The position numbers were made by a program, and so were the translations under genes. Positions 35,914 through 44,700 of a stretch of 64,000 nt of DNA are shown piece by piece. The notes under the pieces are model-generated. The model made no database searches. It worked only from the letters and a program-made list of their open reading frames with translations, and was not told the origin of the DNA. The stretch comes from Platynereis dumerilii. Taxonomy: Eukaryota > Annelida > Polychaeta > Phyllodocida > Nereididae. The number at the start of each line of letters is the position of its first letter. Positions within the stretch are counted from its first letter, which is position 1. The DNA lies in contig JAPTHN010000011.1 in NCBI GenBank assembly GCA_026936325.1, forward strand, positions 51,052,629 through 51,116,628. The letters run 5' to 3'.

Positions 35914-38900
35914 GTGAGTAAATTCAAACTAAAACCTAATCATGAAATTAATATTTTTCATTGGAAATAAAATATAGTTGACATCTTTAATATAAATTTT
36001 ATTTTAGGTAATCTAATATGTCCTGCAGGATTCAAATTATCTTTTATATCTTTAATATAAATTTTATTTTAGGTCATCTAATATGTCCTGCAGGATTCAA
36101 ACCGTTTAGCATCTACTGCTATAGCATCGATTCAGTCCTTGGTAATTTTAAAGCAAAGAAAACTGTGTGTGACAATAAAGGAAGTTACCTGGCTAAAGTG
36201 GACTCTTCTCATGAAGTCACTCAGTTGGCAGCTCACTGCAATGGCAAGTTACATTTTTGTCTTGACAAACCGACAATTTTTCCAAACTGTAACTAAGGAG
36301 TTAAAAGAAATCAACCAGTCAGCCAGAATTAAAATTGATGTCCAAAATTACCAAAGAGGTCAGCACTGCCCAGTACTCTCCAGTTCATTGGTACTCTCAA
36401 TTGCACGAGTCCTGTGATTTTCTTTTAAGCAATTGACAGGTGCTGCCCTCTCTTATAATTTTAAAACTTGATAGTCAAATGACCAGTGTAAGGCCTTGAC
36501 CCAGTTGTAAACCAGTGACCCTGATTGAGGCCCATCACTATAGATAAAGCAACTACCTGTAAAAATTCATGGATTTTATGGAACTACTGATGTGTCAGCT
36601 CCAACCAGCGTGCTAGATGGTGAGAGATGACTGCAAGGATCATGCAACACTGCAGGTATTGTGCAAACCATGGTTAAAACATCATGTTCAGTCCTCAGAA
36701 GTTCTTTTGTTTACTTTTTTTAATGAAATTATTTCAGACTCTTATCAATTAAGAAGTCTTAGTCTTAGTCTTAGTCTTAATTAGGTATGAGTGGCCCATA
36801 CATATACAGGCGAATCCACCCGTGTTCATATTCCCCTGTAAAGTAGGGGAGTGAGTGAGTGAGTGAGCTGGTTTTTTACGTCTCATGCATCAGCACCTGA
36901 GTGGGCTATTTAGAGACATACTTGGTTTGTGTCAAGGTGCTTGATTTGTTAAGTCTGTGAGATGTGACAGGTGTTTTTTTATTGCTTGTCATTTTTCTCT
37001 TGTCTATGCAAGGAAATCGTTGGTCTGTTGAGCTGTCTTGATTTGTAGTTTTGGATGGTTTCCTGTACTCGGAAGCCGTTTCTTTCTTCTTCGGTTGTTG
37101 CAGTGACAGTTTTGTCCGTGGAGCACAAGGAGAGGATGGTTGACTTTGTTGAATCTTTTTACTGGGTGGTGTACATAAGTCTGACTCACGATATTTCACA
37201 GTTTCTCCTGTCTTTGGTCGGTCTGGTGAAGGCATTGTCCGAAAGAGATCCATGAAAAGGTTCCCATTAAGTTTAATCCTTCTCCGTGGTGACGAATGTA
37301 AAACTGGGCTTTGGTAATCTGCGTCTTGGTCAATTTTGTCCAAGTCCTGTTCAACTATGCGCTTGGCTTCAGGAACAGAACATCCTGTGTCAATCTGAAA
37401 TTGTACAATTTCTTTTTCTCTCTTGAAGACTTCACAGTTGTGGCTAAACGCAGGGTGGTCCCCTCTACAATTGACACAATACGAGGGCCTGAAGCATGGT
37501 TTGTCTCTCGTGTGAGTGTGATCTCGATCACCACAATTGGCACAAATTGTGAAACGTCTACATGTTGTGCTGCTGATATGTCCATACAATTGGCAATTGA
37601 AACAGCGTTTTGGTCGGGGAAAGAGTGGGCAAACTCTGCACTTTTCAAAAGCTACAGGTACTTTCTCGGGTACATTGTTGTTTTTGAATGTCAGTTTTAT
37701 GGATTCATAACCATTTCGTTGGGACAAACGTTTGAATTGGGTAATGCCATGTTTTTGGAACCACTTCTTCAGTTGAGAGTCTGTGCATGTCTTGCTCTCT
37801 TTTGAGAAGATAATGCCTTTGCCTGGTTTTTGGAAAGGTTCAATGGAGACTTGTGTATTCGCTATTTCTTTGACAAGTGTCAGTTTCTCTTTTTGTGTGT
37901 CATTCTATGGGTGAATGAGAAATGTTCCATTGAATTGACATTGTATTTTATCTGCTACTGCACATGTTGTCACAAATGTCTGCAACAATTTCGTACACAG
38001 CGATTGCTGATAGGTCCACTAGTGATTTCTCAAGTCCATTTATCACAAGGCAATTTTCATCTTTTGACATGTGTCAGGGTCAATCAAGTCATCTGATGAT
38101 GTACTTGTCCGTTGAAATCTTGGTAGCCCAGTCGCAAATTTTTCGATCTCAGCCTGGTTTCCCGCTGAGGGACGCGCACCTTGGTAACCCGGTTGACGTA
38201 CGATCCGGTTTGGAATCATGGTAAATGACATATTCATTGATATTCCCCTGTAAGGTAGAGGACACACTGTGCATGCACACTGTCTCATGTTGACCACTAA
38301 GGATAGAGGTCTTCACCTCAGTGTTACCGCCCTCTGCCACGAGGAGGCCCAAGACCTGCTGAGGCCTCCCTCGACCCTGTGATTGGCAGCCTATCACACC
38401 TACTAGACCAACCCTCCCCCCTTAAGAATTACGTCATTCACGCGCAGCCAGGCAGGCCCTATCTATGGTAGCGTCACCATTCTGATGACACTTCTTTGTC
38501 ATCTTCTTTTAATTCTGAAAATTCCATGCGACGGCCGCTTCGTTTGCCATTTGCGCCGCTTCTATTGTGGTTAGAGACTTCTCGTTTGGAGCATTAGAAG
38601 CGCTATGACGAATACTATAATCCGACGGATATTCAGTTCTCTACTCTCAGTAGAAAATTTCTGCAGGCGATTTTCGGCAAGCATGTCTAATTTCTCAAAA
38701 ATGACTCTGTGACATAAATAAATTTTTGTATCAATATCCAGGCCCGTTGGGCCATATGTCTGTATCATTATATTGTTCCTCACTTTATTTGGAAGCAAAT
38801 GACAAAGAAATAGAGAATTCTATCTCGTCTTTTTTTTTTTACGCTATGATTCATAAAAAATATTTAATTTTCAAAATTGAAACTTTTGTTCCGAACCCCT

Positions 38901-39715
38901 AGAAAAGTTCTTTAAACTAAATATATTTCTCTGGAATTTTAGTCAGCTTTTCCATCAACCTTTCCTCTTTAATTCCATGCCTCATTTAATAACATAGGAT
39001 GAATGGCCACTGGATGGCAGGGAAAACTTCACAGTAAAAAAATTAAGAAAAAAATTGAGTTTTTCAGGTTTGCGTGGACTGACTTTGTTTTACGTAACCT
39101 CAAATATTTTGAAAGAAAGGCTGGTAGCGACCACTTTTGTTTATATATCCTTGCTATAAACTATGTTTTGGATCATTTTAAACTATTTTAAAGAAATCCT
39201 ATCTTAGAAAGTTCACGAGTATCGAGCCACCTTAAGAAGCTGGGCGGCATGTTCTGCAGGGTGTGGATGTGATAAGTGCTGTCTTTGTGATCTAGAAGCC
39301 AGTTTAATACTCAATCTGACTTTAATTGTGCCGCTCTGCAGCCTCAGTGCCTTTCATCTACCTATACAAAAGACTGGCTTGTCAGTCAGTTATAAATGTT
39401 CAAAATTATTCATGCGAAGTAATTTTCCAAGTATTCACAAAATGAATGATGACTGTTGTATATAATTTATTATGTTGTTTTTCAGCTGAAGGTCAGGGTG
39501 GCAAGTTATACATCGGAGCAAAGGATGAGGTTGGCGATAATGAAGCCTCAAGTCACACATGGGTGGGGGACAATTCTACAGTGACTTTCACAAACTGGAA
39601 CACTTACGAACCAAACGATGGATCCGAACAATGCACGGAAATGGACATGAGCACTGGAAGATGGAATGACATCTTCTGTCATGATTTGAGGGGTGCAGTG
39701 TGTGAAACAAAACCA
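35589..39715 (+). CDS. Secreted C-type lectin, gene 1 (three exons seen)
   Basis: C-type lectin domains bind sugars, often with Ca2+, and serve in innate recognition. Exons: 35589-35913, 36073-36243 and 39486-39715, phases 1, 1, 0. Met at 35607 gives a clean signal peptide (MKLWISAHYTILLMLNTVST) ahead of FSCEE; the upstream Met at 35589 is also possible. An unrecognised module follows (KGEYVAGIY, VCYWKEVGSGLVPSESL, GGEIYTSG), then the lectin domain: CPAGFKPFSIYCY, AKKTVCDNKGSYLAKVDS, LYIGAKDE, NWNTYEPNDGSEQC, WNDIFCHDLRGAVCE. EPN plus WND is the classical Ca2+/mannose-type site. Exon 2 ends on a GC rather than GT donor. A last exon after 39715 was not found. Gene 2 at 41458 is a tandem paralogue. 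Confidence 0.87.
35983..36102 (+). repeat. Tandem duplication of an intron end plus exon start
   Basis: Two ~54-bp copies at a 65-bp spacing, each with ATATAAATTTTATTTTAGGT and the first ~30 bases of exon 2 (CTAATATGTCCTGCAGGATT). The first copy would be a second acceptor at about 36008, but its frame stops soon (LICPAGFKLSFISLI then stop), so only the second gives the lectin domain. Confidence 0.88.
36073..36243 (+). CDS. Lectin gene 1, exon 2 (CTLD first half)
   Basis: Acceptor TTTATTTTAG. Encodes HLICPAGFKPFSIYCYSID to EVTQLAAHCN. The end is set by the paralogue: gene 2 has G|GTAAGTTA where this gene has G|GCAAGTTA, and the next exon begins CTGAAGGTC in both. Confidence 0.85.
36300..36715 (+). 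mobile_element. Partial copy of palindromic element P1
   Basis: Matches one arm and the centre of 60116-60747 (CAGCACTGCCCAGTACTCTC, GAGTCCTGTGATTTTCTT, CAGTTGTAAACCAGTGAC, GATGTGTCAGCTCCAACCAG). The left arm is missing. It lies in intron 2 of lectin gene 1. Confidence 0.8.
36853..38366 (-). mobile_element. Half-LINE copy B (ORF1 only) in a lectin intron
   Basis: Minus-strand copy, opposite to the host gene. The 3' tail is (GAGT)n at 36849-36868, followed by CGTCTCATGCATCAGCACCT and GGCTATTTAGAGACA. The 5' end near 38366 keeps CTCGTGGCAGAGGGCGG. ORF1 is shortened at its 3' side. No target duplication was found. Confidence 0.85.
36906..38297 (-). pseudogene. LINE ORF1, copy B
   Basis: The leader from 38297 (VCPLPYRGISMNMSF) matches copy C. 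Multiple frame breaks lie in the RRM-like region between about 38085 and 37730. From 37727 a clean frame holds the three knuckles (CFNCQLYGHISSTTCRR has two extra residues in the first knuckle) and a linker ending TQTKYVSK. The C-terminal helical and hydrophobic part present in A and D is gone. Confidence 0.85.
38367..39485. other. Rest of lectin gene 1 intron 2
   Basis: No exon or clear element. A slightly GC-rich patch near 38380-38580 has no coding signal; AT-rich beyond. Confidence 0.4.
39486..39715 (+). CDS. Lectin gene 1, exon 3 (CTLD second half)
   Basis: Acceptor TTTTTCAG, donor CCA|GTGAGTG. Carries the sugar-site residues EPN and WND and the last two domain cysteines. The intron before it (3.2 kb) contains half-LINE B. 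Confidence 0.88.
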
Positions 39716-41457
39716 GTGAGTGTTTTCTATTTTAAAAACTGCTTTGAACTATTATAGGCCTATGTGAAGATAATATTGGGACCTAACTTTTATTGGGACC
39801 TAACTTTAAGGATGACAGATTTTTTGCCTGCAAAAATAGAAATACAAGCGAGAGAATAAATTTTAAAGTTTGTGTTTTTTTTGCAGAATTTATCTGCATA
39901 GCTTCATTGTCTTCATGTTCAAGTTCAATAATTTCAAGTGTTGGTTCACAAGTCTGAATAATTATGTTGTTCAAGCCAAGAAAACATTTTTAAATGTGTA
40001 AAATCCAGCTGTGTTCAAGCAGGAACCGTACAACAACTTCCCCTTATTACTGTTGACGGACGGACAAGGGCTGGGCAGCTAGACGGACAGTAGAACGGGC
40101 ACATGCCAACGAAAACATTTAATATTCCCGTCCTTCGGCAGGACTAATAATAACAAATGTTAATGTAACCTGGTGTACTACATGTATTTTATGATGCACC
40201 ATACACATGATTACACACCCATTACTGATGGTTATTCTCCTTTCCAGGTGGCTTTTCAACAACACAAGTGGAGGTAAAGGAAATGCAAGAACGGCATTTT
40301 CAAATTTGGAAACCCACGAATTGAATGCTTTTTGACTCTTCTTTTGTTGCAAAAAAATACAGTTCTGTTCATACTTTTTTTTTCCAAATGTATCAAACAA
40401 GAGCAGGAACTGACTCCACATCCCCCATGCCCTGCCTCCCTTAACTCATCACAGCACTAACCTACCATGGTGTTTCAATGAGTGTGTAATGCCACAGATG
40501 ACCACCGGTGCATACATGTATGCATGTGGCGACTCCTAGGAGTGGCTTTGGCTGACAAATGTTAAAATGGCTGCAGGCCCAGCCACTGCAACCTTACATA
40601 CAAGCATGCCTGGGAAACAATGCTGCTTATCACATTAATATGATTTAAATATCGATTTGACAAGTTAAAGTTGGGAGTACTTGCAGAAATTAAGAATATT
40701 GTGCATGGTGTGGTGTTTGAGATATATATTTGATGGATACCATGACAGTTCATGAAATGGAGACTGAACCTAAAATCCCCCATGCTCATGCTATGCGTGG
40801 GGGATAATTATCTAATATATCGTGAATTTATCTGGCATTTGGACGCATACATGATGGCACTCCATAAAATGATGTGGGGAACAGCGAAATTGTAGAACCA
40901 TACTGACTAAAGTTGATGTTTTAAAAAAATCGACTTGTGTGTTACTTGATTTTATGTTTGACACAATTTTGACTCAATACGTGTCCATTTGAAATGTGTT
41001 TATTATTTGTTCATGGCAATGTGTCAATCCAGTTTGTACTTCGCTTTATCCCAAGACTGTGATGTCACAGATTTAGTTGCATTTATTCACACGTTGAAAC
41101 TTTTTTTCTGCTCCATGACGATTTCTAGCAACGCCATGGATTAGGTTTCTCGCTGGCGAGAAGCCAAAAAAGTACATGCACACAATATGGGTGTCTAAAG
41201 CCATTGTCCATCATGCACACTACAATGAACTGCAGTTCAACCGCACATGACTCCGGCTGTGTATGTGCGCGTGTTGGTGTTTTTGCCTCTGCAGCATCTA
41301 TGTTTTCAAAAAGTTTTACGACTCCTCAAATGTCAACAACACTCTTTCGCAGAATTTGTTTGACACAGGTTCATGAAATTAAGCAAACCAGAAACAGTCA
41401 GAAGCCAATGAGTCGTCCCAACTCGAGACCTTTTCCACACAACATAACGGGTAAAAT
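39716..41457. other. Between lectin exon 3 and gene 2
   Basis: A last exon of gene 1 should lie here, but I see no match to the APADGCEVPDPVLYY tail of gene 2. It contains repeat M3 copy 2 (40395-40812) and a fragment (41036-41085) matching the end of the outer element at 28223-28275. Confidence 0.4.
40395..40812. repeat. Repeat family M3, copy 2
   Basis: Second copy of 23013-23398, same orientation, with the ATCCCCCATG start, AATATTGTGCATGGTGTGGT core and a GTGGGGGATAAT end. Differs by a ~40-bp insertion in the left third. Confidence 0.78.
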
Positions 41458-41752
41458 ATGAGGACGGCTGTGTGCGCTTTCTATTTGTTTAATATGCTCT
41501 CCGTAGCATTTTCTTGCGAAAGTATAAAGTACCACTTAAAAAACACTGTAATGCCGGGGACTAAAGTTTTGTGCTCAAATGCGACGAATACTGCACAAAG
41601 ACCCACTGAGCTAGTCAACCTACTGAAAGGAGAATATGTCGTCGGAGTCTACAAGAGAAATCTGCACACTGTTCAAGTGTGTTACTGGAAAGAAGTGAGA
41701 AGTGGTTTGATTCCATTGGCATCTCTAAGTGGAGGGGAGATTTACACAATTG
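41458..41752 (+). CDS. Lectin gene 2, exon 1
   Basis: Signal peptide and N-module; donor ATTG|GTGAGTGG, phase 1. An upstream in-frame context was not needed because the signal peptide begins directly at this Met. Confidence 0.88.
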
Positions 41753-44700
41753 GTGAGTGGAAATTTCAATTATTAGGCACGCCAGAGTTGATGAAACTAT
41801 GAGGGATTTTTTTAACCATCACAACGAATAACTGCTTATTTTTTGGTGAAGGGCCATGCAGCGGATTTTAGGACATTCGGCAAAAACTTTTGAGTTATGC
41901 TTAATTTAAACTATAGGCCTATAGGCGCTTAGTCACTGATAGTCAGGTGGTAATACATCTTATGCAGGAAAGTTTACGCTTGCGTAAATGTAACTATAGT
42001 AATGCACACTGCAGCTGCGAAGTACAAAATCTTCATGGAATTCCACACATTGATGTACCTGTAGACATATTGACAAAACACTGCTAAAGTTATTTTGCCC
42101 TAGTTGCAAAATTTACCTCGGGGGCCAGTGCGGGTGCATGCGCATGTTGAATTTATATATTTCTCGGGTTTTCACTTATACACCAAAAAATTGCGACAAA
42201 AATTAGAAAAATTCTAGTACTAAGCAAAATCATGACCTTTCACACAAACATATAGAAAAGACATGCTTCCTGTCTGTGGACCAATTATATTGCAGGATTT
42301 GTGCTACACTCATGCTCATAAATATGGAATATAGGCAGATGTCAAAAAGTACGTCGAAATTTGGTAACACAATTTCTCGACAGGCTTTCAATAATTATTT
42401 TAGATAGGTTTGGGTCCTTTTAGCATCACCGAGTGAAAATTGTATGAATTTGGAGGAAATCTTAATTAGAAAATTCTTTTACAAAAAAGTTTACGAAAAA
42501 TAATTAAATCTGGCCTTTCTTGTTTCAAATATGTGGGCCATTTTGTGTCATTATTTGTTAACAATTCAAAGAAATAATCCACAGTAACATATACTCGGTA
42601 TAAAAGAGATATAACCCTCCCCACTGTCTACATTATAATGATGAAATTAAATTTTGAGTTTTATTGAAAAATATGTAAGAATTCGTGTATTTTGAAAAGT
42701 TGAATTGTTGGACTGTATAATTATCAGAACCACTTAGTATGTACTGGAAAGTACACCCATGAAGAAATCTTCCAAATGGTACCATGGCTTCCAGTAAAAG
42801 TTGGTTGCATCAATGGTTTAATCATCATAATCTACACATTTTGTATTCAGGATACAATTCATGCCCTGTGCCATTCAAGCAAGTTGGGACCTATTGCTAT
42901 CTTGCTGATACCAGTGAAGACACCTTTGATGCCAAGAAAACAGCTTGCCAACAAAAAGGTGGTTACTTGGCAAAAATCGACTCATCAGATGAAATCATTA
43001 GGTCAGCTGCCTATCTTATTAGTGGTAAGTTAAATTCCTTTCCGAAATAAGTTATTTTTCATTGACAGTTCCCAAGCTTGCTTACATACATATGATTTTG
43101 TAGACATCATGAAGTTATTTCAATACATGTAATTAAGTTTTGATGGACACTATCAGATTGTACACCCTTCATCAAAATGCTGGAATAATTTGGATTTCAG
43201 AGGTGTCAGGATTTCAAAGTTCTAAAATTGGTGATTGAATGTGTGTAATTGCAATTTTTTTCTCCATTGCAAAGATTTTTTCTTCAAACATTATATCTAT
43301 GTATAAATGATGTTTGTATTATTATTTTGTTATTTTCTGTGTTGACAAATGTGTCAGGTGTGACATTTTCATTGTCGTAATAAAAAAATAAAAAGATATT
43401 ATAAACAATTTTTTTAAATGGCTGAGAACACTGGTCAACAAAAAAAAATTTTCCGTCTGCTACCTAAGGAAAAATAACTCTATAAACCTAATTCGAGCAT
43501 GCTGATTCCAAATCTGAAATTAGAATTTCTCCAGAACGTCTAGATTTTGAGTTATGGCCATGTCAATATTTGACAAATAATCAGGCGTGAGAGCAATTCG
43601 CGTGTAAAAGAAATGCACTCTGCACTGTTGAATAGTGGAAAGTAAGCATATCTTAGTATTTACATAAGTTATTTTAAGATGCTGAAACAATGTATTGCCA
43701 AATTATTTCAATCAGACAGGTCCATATACAAAAATTTGAGGGAGACCGGCTCCAGAAATGAGCGATTTTTTGCAGAATTGTTATTGTTCAATATATTCCC
43801 ATTAGGAGATATTAAAATGGCTAATGTGCAACTCCTACAGATAAATTATAGTTTCTGGGTGTGAGACGAACATACAGTTGCGGACGAAAATATTCATATA
43901 GCTGAGTATTCTGCACATACCTGGTATTTACTCTTGATTCAGGGGTGCGAGGAGAAAAATTTCACTTTTAAGTCATTGCCCTAATCAATTGTCATTGTCA
44001 AGCACTGCAAACTTAAGCATATCTCTGTTTTCAAGCTCAGGGGGCATACAAACGTAAAATTTCAACATGACAAAAGTATTCATACAGCTCGAACACTCTG
44101 GGTATAAAGTGCATTAAAAGATTGAATTTCTATTCCAAATCATTTGTAACTTTCTGTGGCTTCTTTGGATAACCTCATTAGAAGTCCTGAGTGCTTTTTT
44201 GGTTGTTTTTATCTGTTTTGGTTGACCCATACCACCCTATAGCGCTGATATCATTTTACCATTAAATGTATATGAAACTTCTGCAACGATGCTTGCTAAG
44301 CCAAGCTAAATGCTCACACACAGTAAAACTTGGTTTCATGGCTTGCCTTAATCATTAGTGCAAACTCTCATTTGGACTAAAATTTACTTGTGGCATGCAG
44401 GTGATGATTTGCACATGATGCACAAGACCTAGGATAAAAATTGTCCAAGACCCAATGCTATTTCAATGGGCAAAACTTTCAAGACTTCGCTAGACATTTG
44501 TTACCCATGTCTAAATCTTGTAAAACCAAATGCATCTTCTTGTAGTTTACATCAGGCACAACCTATTGCATAAAGAATGCTACGATGGACCATTTGAAGA
44601 AATGAGGTCATTCTTCATGGACTTACTGCCATCTTTTGAGAAATTTCATATACATTTAATGGTAAAATGATACCAGCGCTATAGGGTGGTGTGGGTCAAC

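Noticed and set aside
36018-36072. Alternative first part of lectin exon 2 from the upstream acceptor
   Set aside because: The frame stops before the lectin domain, so it is not given as a coding exon; it is kept as a duplication and a finding.
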